NCBI GenBank assembly: GCA_030695025.1
Contig: JAUYTX010000013.1
Location: 1 to 64,000, forward strand
Reading direction: 5' to 3'
DNA: 64,000 nucleotides
From: Bacteroidales bacterium
Lineage (GTDB): Bacteria; Bacteroidota; Bacteroidia; Bacteroidales; UBA932
The notes beneath the pieces were generated by a model. That model saw only the letters and a list, made by a program, of their open reading frames with translations. It made no database searches and was not told the DNA's origin. The translations under genes and the position numbers were made by a program. Positions 11,394 to 20,972 of this stretch are shown here, piece by piece; positions within the stretch are counted from its first letter, which is position 1; each line of letters starts with the position of its first letter.

Positions 11394-12488
11394 CTAAGCC
11401 TGCCCCAGAAACAGGGCTGCTTTTGAAAATACATTTTCGAACCAAAAATTTTTCTCCACGAGGTTTACCTTTTGACTGTCAGCCGGGAAAGGTACCTCGT
11501 GTGAGTATTTAAAGGGAAAGTCCAACTCAGTAAGAATGCTCTTGTACACTCCTCCCAAAGCTCTTTTAATCCCTTCCGTAGGTATTACTGTGTCCTTTTT
11601 AAGAGATATGATTCTTATTCTCTCTTTGTTTTTTTTATAAAACCCTACCCTCTTCTCTCTATTCAGTTCGTAACCTATATGTGTAATAAAGGCATCTTCA
11701 ATACTGTCTCCTAATCTTCTGTTTTCACCGTTTTCCTTAACAAAAACTTCACGGTAGTAGCTATTGAGCATTTTGAATGATCTTCTGTCCATTATCAGTT
11801 TAGAGCTGCCATTCATCTCAGAAAAGAGCGCCCCTCCGCAAAACATAAATAGCCTACTCTCTTTAAAAATTCCAGCAGGGTCTGACATAAAAAGCACCTG
11901 AGACAACAACGCTCCTATTGAATAAGCAAAGACATCCATTCTGCAATTTTTGTCAAATAATGGATGACCTCCTTCACGGATTTCATTTCCCAGCTGAGAT
12001 ACATTAAAAACAGTCTCTCTGCCTGCCAGATAGAATCTGAAAGGATCGGCTGCTATCCTTGTGCTCAAAGCATAATTAAAGAAAGAGAGATCCTGAGAAT
12101 CTCCTCCATTGGATATATGTTCGTTTACCAGTTTCTGCATCTCTCTGGGGTTACTCCAACTGGCGGGAGAACGGTTTATATGAAGCGAGATGGGAAATAA
12201 AATTACAGGCTTACCTGTTTTATCTGACAAATAATTAGCCCATGGGCGGTATTTGTCCCAACTGCGTTCATTAAGGCCGTGAAAAAGTAAAATTGCCGAA
12301 CTGAACCTTTTGTCCGGCACATCATCTCCAATATTTGAAGGCACGACTACATAATATTTAAAATTTTGATTTTCTATAATCTGATTGTCATTATCAGGAA
12401 AGTGCTCGGGAACGGCAACACTCTCTCTGGCCCCGCTAATCTGATCGTAGCCCAGTCTTTCGCTGAATTCCAAAGTAAATTCTCTCAT
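11394..12488 (-). CDS. Alpha/beta-hydrolase-like protein resembling the DUF6051 family
   Basis: ILLFHGLNERSWDKYRPWA and DVFAYSIGALLSQVLF serine-hydrolase-like patterns. Confidence 0.6.
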   Translation of the reverse strand: MREFTLEFSERLGYDQISGARESVAVPEHFPDNDNQIIENQNFKYYVVVPSNIGDDVPDKRFSSAILLFHGLNERSWDKYRPWANYLSDKTGKPVILFPISLHINRSPASWSNPREMQKLVNEHISNGGDSQDLSFFNYALSTRIAADPFRFYLAGRETVFNVSQLGNEIREGGHPLFDKNCRMDVFAYSIGALLSQVLFMSDPAGIFKESRLFMFCGGALFSEMNGSSKLIMDRRSFKMLNSYYREVFVKENGENRRLGDSIEDAFITHIGYELNREKRVGFYKKNKERIRIISLKKDTVIPTEGIKRALGGVYKSILTELDFPFKYSHEVPFPADSQKVNLVEKNFWFENVFSKAALFLGQA

Positions 12489-12621
12489 TTTTTCTATTTA
12501 ATTTTTCACAAATAAAGAGATGAGAACCGGTCGTGTCAAAAAAAAGGTTTGTAGGTATCTGTTTTGGGATAAAATTATGGTATAAGGGATAAAAAAGTGA
12601 TATGAGTGGCGAAATTATTTC

Positions 12622-12629
12622 TAAATTTG
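12622..12629 (+). promoter_or_regulatory. -7 promoter box (TAAATTTG), 6 nt before ATG
   Basis: Exact TAnnTTTG match inside the longer ORF-track model. Confidence 0.45.
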
Positions 12630-12635
12630 TTTGTT

Positions 12636-13481
12636 ATGCAAATACCCGAATACATAAATAAAAAGAAAAACATTGTGCGGCTTGTTGGGTTTACAGCTCT
12701 TTTTGCCCTTGTTTTCATAAATATTTACAAACCTTTCAGCTCTTCCGGGTGGTATAAAGTTTCGGAGTTTATGTTTTTTGTTTACTCCTCAATAATTATT
12801 CTAACAGGAGTTCTTGTGGTTGTTATAAGTCGCCTCATTATGTATTTCTATAGCAAAAGGCACAAGATATCATACTGGAAATATGGAATCTGGGTCTTTA
12901 TTGAAATATTTTTAATGTCATGCTTTTATACCTTCTACACACTTCTTCTGAATACTGACAGAGATATTATGGAGATTTTTGAAGGGTCTCTAAAGAATAC
13001 CACGCTCGTTCTACTGCTCCCCTATATTGTTCTGTGGTTCTATTTCGGGTGGAGGGACAGTGTAGAAAAGCTGGCTGTTATTGAAAATCCTGATGAAATG
13101 ACTTTTTTGCTTCCCGGGAGTATTGCTTTTACTGACGAAAAGGGAGTTTTAAGACTATCTCTCTCCGGGTCAGATCTTCTGTATATTGAATCTTCTGATA
13201 ATTATGTTTTAATTCATTATACAGTTAATGAAAAGATTAAAAGATATCTTTTAAGAAATACATTAAAAAATCTGGAAAAAGAGCTCGAAAATACCATGGT
13301 TACAAGGTGTCACCGCTCTTTTCTGGTTAATCTGGAAAGGGCAAAGGTTATAAGAAGGGATAGAGATGGACTATATATTGAACTGGACGCTCCAGGATCA
13401 GAAGATATCGCTGTCTCAAAGAGCTATCAAAAAAAAGTGAGCGAGAAATTTCTCGCCCACTCATTTAAAGATCAAAAATAA
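12636..13481 (+). CDS. Membrane-anchored LytTR-family response regulator/transcription factor
   Basis: About four TM segments, then LytTR domain (LLYIESSDNYVLIHY, RCHRSFLVNLERAKVIRR); start placed at MQIPEYIN. Confidence 0.85.
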   Translation: MQIPEYINKKKNIVRLVGFTALFALVFINIYKPFSSSGWYKVSEFMFFVYSSIIILTGVLVVVISRLIMYFYSKRHKISYWKYGIWVFIEIFLMSCFYTFYTLLLNTDRDIMEIFEGSLKNTTLVLLLPYIVLWFYFGWRDSVEKLAVIENPDEMTFLLPGSIAFTDEKGVLRLSLSGSDLLYIESSDNYVLIHYTVNEKIKRYLLRNTLKNLEKELENTMVTRCHRSFLVNLERAKVIRRDRDGLYIELDAPGSEDIAVSKSYQKKVSEKFLAHSFKDQK

Positions 13482-13484
13482 ACT

Positions 13485-14039
13485 CTACTTAAGATTCTCT
13501 GTGATTTTTGGATCCATAGGTTTAACTTTTGATGGGTAAAAACCTACAAGGCGTCCTTTTTCATCTATCAGATATTTTCCGAAATTCCACGAAGGCTCAG
13601 TGGTATTCCATCCGTTTTTTGCTTTTTCTGACAGCCATTTGTATATGCTGTTTTTATCAGCACCCTTTACAGAGGATTTTTCCATCATCATAAATGAGAC
13701 TCCGTAATTCATTTCGCAGAACTCCTTTATCTGTTCGTTTGTACCCGGATCTTGCGCTCCAAAATCATTTGAAGGAAATCCCAAAATAACAAGTTTCCCC
13801 TTATACTCCTGGCTCATTTGTTCAAGCTCTTCAAATTGCGGGGTATAACCGCATTTTGACGCCGTGTTTACAATTAATACCTTTTTGCCTTTTAGATTAT
13901 CGAATTTAAATGTTTCGCCTGTTATTGTCTTGAAAGACATAGCATAAAAATCAGAGGGAGGTGTAACCGGGTTCTGAGATATCGCCTCAGTTGCGAAAAG
14001 GGCAGCTACTGCCGAAAATATTGTTTTAACTATATTCAT
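13485..14039 (-). CDS. Glutathione peroxidase
   Basis: GKKVLIVNTASKCGYTPQFEELEQ, LGFPSNDFGAQDPGTNEQI, WNFGKYLID. Confidence 0.92.
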   Translation of the reverse strand: MNIVKTIFSAVAALFATEAISQNPVTPPSDFYAMSFKTITGETFKFDNLKGKKVLIVNTASKCGYTPQFEELEQMSQEYKGKLVILGFPSNDFGAQDPGTNEQIKEFCEMNYGVSFMMMEKSSVKGADKNSIYKWLSEKAKNGWNTTEPSWNFGKYLIDEKGRLVGFYPSKVKPMDPKITENLK

Positions 14040-14093
14040 TTTTGTGTGAGTTAATTTCTGCTAATATAAACAACTTAATGTTAAAAAAGTTTC

Positions 14094-16484
14094 TTAATAT
14101 CCAATTCTTATTAAACTCTGTTGTTCACCCTCTTCTTCCCGCTTTTGAGATTTTGACTGTTGTATCCTGTTTAAGTTGAACGTAAGTCCAATCCATAGTA
14201 CTCTGCTTTGATTTTTGCTGTTATTGTTCAATCTGTATATCGGGTTGTCTGAACTTATGTCCCATCTTCTCGTATTTAACGCATCTGACAGAGTAAGTGA
14301 TGCACTCAATTTGTCCTTTATAAGTAATCTCTTTATTGCTATGTCCAAAAAGTGTACCGCTTTTGTTTTAAATTGAGGGTAGGTTGCCGGAGAGGTATAA
14401 AAATATTGCAGACTTATGTCACTCTTTTTATCAGGAGTGATATTCACAGCAGCATTCCCCGACCACATTACGCTGTTGCTTGCAAGATCAAATCCGTTGA
14501 AAGAACCTGTTGTAATGCCGTAATACAAACTGCCTCCTGAGTTGAAAGAGAGAGCAGGTGAAACTTTATGTCTCAGATTGATATCAATTCCTGTTTTCTC
14601 ACTACGCTTACCATTTACATAGGTTAACATTAATGCATCATCGCCATAAAGCGAGGATACCTGCGTAATAAAATCAGAGATTGTACTATAAAAAAGAGAA
14701 GCGTTTAAGGATGTTCCGTTTTTGGAATAGTTGTACATGAGTTCAACTTTGGTTATCTGTTCCGGTTTTATGTATCTGTTTCCTGTTTCATAAACACTTT
14801 TGTCCAGCATGTTTACATAGGGATTAATCTGAGGATAAGTTGGTCTGGTAATTCTTCTTGATAGACTGAACGAGAGTGATGACTGCGAATTGAAATCTTT
14901 TTTAATCAAAAGAAAAGGAGCCAGAAAGATGTTATTGGTATGAATTGCTTCATTCTCCTTTACAATAATTAAATCTGATACTCCATATTCAGTTCTTAAA
15001 CCAAGTTTATAACTTAAGTCTTGCTTAAGCTTTCCTGAAAGGTTAAAGTATGCCGAACCAATATCTTCACCATGTGTAAGGTCAGTACTAAAGAAATCAT
15101 TAAAAACCCAATCATCTGTAAATGAGTCATATTGATACGTATCAAATTTAAAAGAATTTCCTCTGTGGAAATATCTGATACCTGCCTCTATAAGCGTTTT
15201 ATTGGGTGCTTTAAATGTATAGTCTGTCTGAAAAGAGTAGTTGGTTGGATGACCTCCTCCAAGAGATTTTAAAACGAATACATCATCTTCGAAATACCTT
15301 GCCGGTCTCTGCCCTTTTGTTCTTGAAAAGGAACCTCGGAATGTAATATCGCTAACATCTTTTTTAAGGATTTTTCTGTAATCGGCAACTGCCTCTCCCA
15401 TATGTCTAAGATGGTGGAATTCGTTTTCACGGTTAACAAAAGTAGTGTTTGACGAAGTTGTACTCAAATTAATAATCTGTTGATTATTATTGATTTCAGG
15501 TTTCACGTATTTAAAATTTAATGTGAGTTGATCGCCGTTACTGAATTTTTTAATTGCATTAAATATCAATGAATTTGTTTTTTGTTTCTGAACCGACTCA
15601 ATCTTTTGTTCTATTGAATTTGATGTTGAATAGAAAAATCTGTCAAGTTCACTGCTGACTTTTTCGACATGATATTTTCCAGAATAGCCAAATCCAAATT
15701 TCCATCCTAACGCATTAAACATGATGTTTGCATCACCATTTATCCTGTCGGGAAACCCATAGTTTAGAGATGAAGCAAGCGAAAAGCCATCCCTGTTCTC
15801 TTTTTTGGTAATAATATTGATTATTCCCCCAGTCCCTTCGGAGTCGTATTTTGCATCCGGATTGGTTATTATCTCTATGCTCTGTGCGAGAGAAGCCGGC
15901 ACACCGGCCAGTGAGCCCAATGTTGATGGAATTCCATCAATAAGAATAAGTATATTTGAATTTCCCCTTATTGAGATAGAATTATTGTTGTCAATCTGAA
16001 CCATAGAGGCAGATCTTAACAGATCGGTTATTGAACCTCTTGATGCGGCAATTGATGCAGATGGGTTAATTTTTGTTCTCTCAATATCTGTCTGTTTTTC
16101 GTTATAGGATGCAGTAACAGATGCCTCGTTTAGCAGATTTACTGAAGCATTAATCATAATTGGTTCAGTAAGTTTGTTTTCTCCCTCTTTAAGAGTTATG
16201 TCCAAAATTTTGGTTTGGTAGCCAATAAAACTGATTTCTAGTTTGTAGCTGGCAACTTTACTCGCCTTTAACCTGAAGACTCCAAGACTGTCTGTGAGTG
16301 CTCCGGCAACTATTTTATTTTCTGAATTTTTTAAAACAACCGAGGCAAATTCAACATTTTTTTCTCCCTCTTTCACTTTTCCTGTGAGGGATATGTTGTT
16401 TGGTGATGAGTTTTGGGAATAGATATTATTGGAAAAAAGTGTCAATAGTATGACTGATATAAGATAGATCGATTTGTTGAACAT
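14094..16484 (-). CDS. TonB-dependent receptor / outer-membrane beta-barrel protein with carboxypeptidase-regulatory-like N-terminus
   Basis: Signal peptide, CarboxypepD_reg-like domain, plug (ISIRGNSNILILIDGIPS), ITNPDAKYDSEGTGGIINIITKK, beta-barrel. Confidence 0.88.
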   Translation of the reverse strand: MFNKSIYLISVILLTLFSNNIYSQNSSPNNISLTGKVKEGEKNVEFASVVLKNSENKIVAGALTDSLGVFRLKASKVASYKLEISFIGYQTKILDITLKEGENKLTEPIMINASVNLLNEASVTASYNEKQTDIERTKINPSASIAASRGSITDLLRSASMVQIDNNNSISIRGNSNILILIDGIPSTLGSLAGVPASLAQSIEIITNPDAKYDSEGTGGIINIITKKENRDGFSLASSLNYGFPDRINGDANIMFNALGWKFGFGYSGKYHVEKVSSELDRFFYSTSNSIEQKIESVQKQKTNSLIFNAIKKFSNGDQLTLNFKYVKPEINNNQQIINLSTTSSNTTFVNRENEFHHLRHMGEAVADYRKILKKDVSDITFRGSFSRTKGQRPARYFEDDVFVLKSLGGGHPTNYSFQTDYTFKAPNKTLIEAGIRYFHRGNSFKFDTYQYDSFTDDWVFNDFFSTDLTHGEDIGSAYFNLSGKLKQDLSYKLGLRTEYGVSDLIIVKENEAIHTNNIFLAPFLLIKKDFNSQSSLSFSLSRRITRPTYPQINPYVNMLDKSVYETGNRYIKPEQITKVELMYNYSKNGTSLNASLFYSTISDFITQVSSLYGDDALMLTYVNGKRSEKTGIDINLRHKVSPALSFNSGGSLYYGITTGSFNGFDLASNSVMWSGNAAVNITPDKKSDISLQYFYTSPATYPQFKTKAVHFLDIAIKRLLIKDKLSASLTLSDALNTRRWDISSDNPIYRLNNNSKNQSRVLWIGLTFNLNRIQQSKSQKREEEGEQQSLIRIGY

Positions 16485-16551
16485 AATTTTAGAATGGAGT
16501 TATTTATTGAATTATTGGACAGCAAATATATCTTATTCCTACTATTCGTTA

Positions 16552-17202
16552 TCACTTTTCAATGAACTTAACAATCTCGGCTACGTTATCAGGATTTTTA
16601 AAATCAACCGGATTAGTCTTTGTATAGGCCTTGAATTCGGATGATTTTTCTTTGTACAAATTCCCAAGCTGCTTAATATTGATGAATTTATTCATTTTCC
16701 CCTCTCTCTTTAGCCAGTAGTTAATATACGGTCTGGTTTTATATCCCTCAGGCAGGGTAAGTTCATACAATACCCCGCCGGCATAAAGAGAAGAGTATGT
16801 TTTTGTTGCTGCTGTTTCAGTGGTAGTGCCATAGGCCGAAGGGGTTCCGGGCATTACCAGTGTGCAACGGTATTCGGCAAAAAGTTCATCTTTGCCTGAA
16901 TAGAGTAACTCAACAAACTTATTATTCTGAACAACAAATTTTCTCTCCCCAATTTTAACGGTGTCAATATCTTTAACAATCTCAGGGCCTAAAGCTAAAA
17001 TTTTACCTTGCTGATTAAAAAGCATCTCTTCACTTAGTAGATAATAATTCAAAACAGCAAAGTTGATTGAGCGATCTTTCATTATAACTGCTCCAGGAGT
17101 AAATTCTGACAGAAGGTAGTGTGTTATTTCTATTGATCTGTTTTGGGAGTTAAGAGAAACAGCCGAAATGCTGAGAATCACCATAAGAAAAATGTATTTC
17201 AT
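16552..17202 (-). CDS. Secreted hypothetical protein
   Basis: Signal peptide MKYIFLMVILSISAVSLNSQ; no family recognised. Confidence 0.65.
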   Translation of the reverse strand: MKYIFLMVILSISAVSLNSQNRSIEITHYLLSEFTPGAVIMKDRSINFAVLNYYLLSEEMLFNQQGKILALGPEIVKDIDTVKIGERKFVVQNNKFVELLYSGKDELFAEYRCTLVMPGTPSAYGTTTETAATKTYSSLYAGGVLYELTLPEGYKTRPYINYWLKREGKMNKFINIKQLGNLYKEKSSEFKAYTKTNPVDFKNPDNVAEIVKFIEK

Positions 17203-17276
17203 AGCACATTTGATTAAAAATCTGTGTAAAGTTATCACAAACTAAATATTTTACAAGGATATATTAACTCTTTTGA

Positions 17277-17284
17277 TATATTTG
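17277..17284 (+). promoter_or_regulatory. -7 promoter box (TATATTTG)
   Basis: Exact TAnnTTTG match upstream of the beta-barrel gene. Confidence 0.45.
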
Positions 17285-17405
17285 TATTCTTTTTTAATAA
17301 ACATCTGGCGTTCAGAAGTTACAGCGGCATAATAATTGCTGGGAAGCACATAATTATACATCTGCACCATTTTGTTGAATATTTCAGACCTAACCAACAC
17401 CAAAA

Positions 17406-19856
17406 ATGAAAAAGTTAATATTGCCAATCTTAATGCTGATTATGACAGCAGTGAATCTTCATGCGCAAAAAGCAGAAAATGTAAAAATAACAATCACCGG
17501 CGTAGTAGTGGATGCTGCTACCGGTAAGACAGTTGAGTACCCAACAGTTGCTATCTTCACTGATTCTTTAAAACTAATTACTGCAGCAGCGGGAGGTGTG
17601 GATGGAAAGTTCTCTCTTGAGGCTCCATCAGCAGGAAAATATATTTTCTCAGCTGCTATGACAGGATATACAAATTATAAAAAAGAGCTGGTTCTTGATA
17701 ACAGTCAGCGCAGAGTAGATTTAGGCAAAATTGAAATAGCAGAGGGCTTGGAATTAAAAGAGGTGACCGTATCGGGTATTAGGCCTCTTATCAAAAATGA
17801 ACCTGACAAGCTTACCTACAATATTGATGCAGATCCGATGGCTTCATCCAGCGTGATTGCAGATATTCTCAGAAAGGTCCCTATGATAAGTGTAGATGGA
17901 GAGGGGACCGTAAGGCTTAACGGAGAGACAAATTTCAAGGTTCTGGTGAACGGCAGATCATCGGGAATGTTGGTAAAGAACTTTAAGGATGCTATTAAGG
18001 CAATGCCTGCTAATACAATAAAGTCTATTGAGGTAATTACAAATCCTCCGGCAAAATATGATGCCGAGGGTGTTGGTGGGGTAATCAATATTATAACTAA
18101 CCGCAAAACCACTCAGGGTTACAATGGAAATCTGAATGTCGGAGCAAATACACTGGGGGGTTATAATGCAGGTGGATATATTTCTGCTCAGGTTGGAAAA
18201 TTTGCAATCAGTACAAATATTTATCATGGAAACGAAGTTTCAAAAAAGGGCAGGAATACTTCAGAATCTGAAAATTTCCTAAGTACAGATTATCACTACT
18301 CTGAATCATTCGGTAGCTCCGATTCATATACAAAATTCACTTTCGGAAATATTGAAGCGAGCTATGAAATTGACAGCCTCAACCTTATCACACTATCGGG
18401 TGGCGGGTATCTTGGGGCCTCAACAAGTGAAGGTCTTTCAACTTTTACAACAATGAACATAAACAGGCAGATAACCAGAAAGTATAATAACGTCTTCAAT
18501 TCCAAAAACGGGTTTGGATCACTCTCAGGAAGTCTCTCTTATCAGAAAACCTACAAAAAACCTGATCAAAACCTAACCTTTAGCTACAGTGTGGACGCAA
18601 GTCCAATGAATACAGATATTACAAGTGAAATTGACCCTGAAGTCAACTATATAGGCTACAAACAGCACTCAATTAACGATGCAAAGGGGATGGAACATAC
18701 AATTCAGGTTGACTATTACGATCCTCTTACAAAAAAGCATATGATAGAGGTTGGTGGAAAATACATTCTTCGACAAAATACATCTGACTCAAAGGTTGAA
18801 AGATATGTGGAAAACGTTTGGACTGATGATCCTGCAAGAGTAAACGACCTTGACTATGATCAGCACATTGCAAGCATGTATGGTGGATATGCTTATAAAT
18901 ACAAAACGGTGACTGCAAAAGCTGGTTTCAGGGGCGAATACACATTTAATGATGGTTTATCAAAAAGCTATGAGGGTGATATTCCTTTTACAAATAAACA
19001 ATTTGATGTTGTTCCGTATGTAAACTTAAACATGATGCTCAAGAAGGGTAATATGTTGTCATTTGCCTTCACCCAACGATTGAACCGCCCAGGAATTTGG
19101 TACCTCAACCCATATGTTAACGATTCTGATCCTATGAACATTAGGTATGGTAATCCTGAGCTGGAAACCGTTAGGAGAAACTCTGTCAGTCTTGGATACC
19201 GTAAAGCTTCGCTCAAATGGAATTTTGGAGTAAATCTAAGCGGGAACTTCTCTGTAAATAATATTGAAGAGATACGTCGTATTGATGAAAACGGGGTGAG
19301 AAGCACAACATACGAGAATATCGGAAAGAACAGCAGTTACCGCTTGAATGTCAATTACTCATACAGAGCAGGGGAAAAATTAAATCTAAATGTTAACGGA
19401 GCTGTTGCATATACTACTGTCAGCTCTGTTGATTTGAGTTTAGAGAACGAGGGATTCAGTTTCAACGGAGGAATGAGTGCCTCTGCTGCTCTCTGGAAGA
19501 AGGCAACCATCTCCTTTGATTCGTACCTTTTCGGTGGAGATATAAGCCTGCAATCCAAGAGACCGTTGATGTTCTTTACAGGTATCGGTTTCAGACAGAG
19601 AATGCTTAATGATAAGCTGACCTTCTCTGTCTCTGTAAGAGATCCGTTCTCGGCAACAAAGACATTTGAATACGACTCAATCGATCCAACTTACAGGATG
19701 AATTCAAAATCTATAATGTATACAAGATCTGCCAACTTCAGCCTCTTCTGGAGATTCGGAAAATTCAATGTAAATGTGAGAAAAGCACGCAAAAGTGCCA
19801 CAGATGATAAGATCGGAGGCGGTAACCCATCAGCAACAACAACTGCAACACCATAA
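17406..19856 (+). CDS. TonB-dependent receptor / outer-membrane beta-barrel family protein
   Basis: Signal peptide, CarboxypepD_reg-like domain, plug, ITNPPAKYDAEGVGGVINIITNRK, long beta-barrel. Confidence 0.9.
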   Translation: MKKLILPILMLIMTAVNLHAQKAENVKITITGVVVDAATGKTVEYPTVAIFTDSLKLITAAAGGVDGKFSLEAPSAGKYIFSAAMTGYTNYKKELVLDNSQRRVDLGKIEIAEGLELKEVTVSGIRPLIKNEPDKLTYNIDADPMASSSVIADILRKVPMISVDGEGTVRLNGETNFKVLVNGRSSGMLVKNFKDAIKAMPANTIKSIEVITNPPAKYDAEGVGGVINIITNRKTTQGYNGNLNVGANTLGGYNAGGYISAQVGKFAISTNIYHGNEVSKKGRNTSESENFLSTDYHYSESFGSSDSYTKFTFGNIEASYEIDSLNLITLSGGGYLGASTSEGLSTFTTMNINRQITRKYNNVFNSKNGFGSLSGSLSYQKTYKKPDQNLTFSYSVDASPMNTDITSEIDPEVNYIGYKQHSINDAKGMEHTIQVDYYDPLTKKHMIEVGGKYILRQNTSDSKVERYVENVWTDDPARVNDLDYDQHIASMYGGYAYKYKTVTAKAGFRGEYTFNDGLSKSYEGDIPFTNKQFDVVPYVNLNMMLKKGNMLSFAFTQRLNRPGIWYLNPYVNDSDPMNIRYGNPELETVRRNSVSLGYRKASLKWNFGVNLSGNFSVNNIEEIRRIDENGVRSTTYENIGKNSSYRLNVNYSYRAGEKLNLNVNGAVAYTTVSSVDLSLENEGFSFNGGMSASAALWKKATISFDSYLFGGDISLQSKRPLMFFTGIGFRQRMLNDKLTFSVSVRDPFSATKTFEYDSIDPTYRMNSKSIMYTRSANFSLFWRFGKFNVNVRKARKSATDDKIGGGNPSATTTATP

Positions 19857-19881
19857 GTCAATTATAAACAAGGGCATAAAC

Positions 19882-19910
19882 AAAAACGCAGTGAATTTCG
19901 CTGCGTTTTT
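19882..19910 (+). terminator. Rho-independent terminator
   Basis: AAAAACGCAG-tgaatttcg-CTGCGTTTTT just after the receptor stop codon. Confidence 0.85.
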
Positions 19911-19922
19911 TATTTGCTAATT

Positions 19923-20099
19923 CCCGAATCACTCAACTCAAAGGCAACATTTGTTTTCCGATAATTTTCAGCGGCTACTTTTCGGGAACGACGAGGACTG
20001 TTTGACGACCGAAGGGAGGAGTTCCGCAGTCGCCGAAAAGTACCAGGAAAATTTGAGGGCACCCTAAAACAATCGGTTGCCGGAGTTGAGTGATTTGGG
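19923..20099 (-). repeat. Dispersed palindromic repeat, copy A
   Basis: Ends CCCGAATCACTCAACTC / GAGTTGAGTGATTTGGG form a near-perfect stem; interior matches the reverse complement of copies B and C with a handful of substitutions. Confidence 0.9.
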
Positions 20100-20163
20100 T
20101 AAACCAAAACAGATTTTGAGTAAAGGTAATTCAAGCGTGATAAGACCATAGGTTATTAACGAC

Positions 20164-20196
20164 AAAAGCCGCATGCTGTAACGCTATGCGGCTTTT
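20164..20196 (-). terminator. Rho-independent terminator downstream of tRNA-Phe
   Basis: AAAAGCCGCAT-gctgtaacgct-ATGCGGCTTTT hairpin. Confidence 0.8.
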
Positions 20197-20199
20197 GGG

Positions 20200-20272
20200 T
20201 GGTGCCACCAGGAATCGAACCGGGGACACAAGGATTTTCAGTCCTTTGCTCTACCAACTGAGCTATGGCACC
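20200..20272 (-). tRNA. tRNA-Phe (GAA)
   Basis: Reverse complement GGTGCCATAGCTCAGTTGGTAGAGCAAAGGACTGAAAATCCTTGTGTCCCCGGTTCGATTCCTGGTGGCACCA; anticodon loop CTGAAAA. Confidence 0.97.
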
Positions 20273-20366
20273 ATTTGTTTGGGAGTGCAAAAGTAGCACT
20301 AATTTTGATTTTTGCAAAAAAATATCCCCATTTATCTTATCTTTACGCCAAATTAAATATATCTAT

Positions 20367-20936
20367 ATGGCAAGTACATCTGATTTTAAAAACGGACTAT
20401 GTATCGATTTCAATGGCAAACCCTGCTCCATCGTTTGGTTCCAACATGTAAAACCCGGCAAGGGAGGAGCATTTGTGAAGGTTAAGATGAGAAATCTGGA
20501 GAACGGAAGAATTCTTGAAAACACATATAATGCTGGTGAAAAAATTGAGATAATCAGCGTAGAAAGAAGACCATACCAGTTTCTTTATAAAGACGATATG
20601 GGTTACAACTTCATGCACAACGAAACATTCGAACAGATATCGCTTGATGCCAATATGGTTGATAATGCCGATCTTATGAAAGAGGGTCAGAATGTTGAGA
20701 TGATGTTTCTTGCAGATGAAGAGAGAGTGCTTACATGTGAACTTCCTCCTTTTGTTGAGATGGAGATCACATATACCGAGCCTGCAGTTAAGGGAGATAC
20801 TGCATCAACAAATGCAATGAAAGCTGCCACAGTAGAAACCGGAGCTGAGGTTATGGTTCCCCTTTTTATTAATCAGGGAGAACGTATTAAGGTTGATACC
20901 CGCACCAGAAGCTATTCAGAGCGCTGCAAATCATAA
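20367..20936 (+). CDS. efp: Elongation factor P
   Basis: KNGLCIDFNGKPCSIVWFQHVKPGKGGAFVKVKMRN; start at MASTSDFKNG (the ORF-track start would overlap the tRNA). Confidence 0.96.
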   Translation: MASTSDFKNGLCIDFNGKPCSIVWFQHVKPGKGGAFVKVKMRNLENGRILENTYNAGEKIEIISVERRPYQFLYKDDMGYNFMHNETFEQISLDANMVDNADLMKEGQNVEMMFLADEERVLTCELPPFVEMEITYTEPAVKGDTASTNAMKAATVETGAEVMVPLFINQGERIKVDTRTRSYSERCKS

Positions 20937-20972
20937 GCAGAGAAACAATTCTCTAAACTTAAACATAAAAAT

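Noticed and set aside
19923-20099. Integron attC site: copy A ends read ACTCAAC...GTTGAGT, which fits RYYYAAC...GTTRRRY
   Set aside because: Copies B and C break the consensus (CCTCAAC...GTTGAGG), the element is longer than typical attC sites, no cassettes or integrase are in the window, and copies are isolated. Worth one attC-finder run but not supported.
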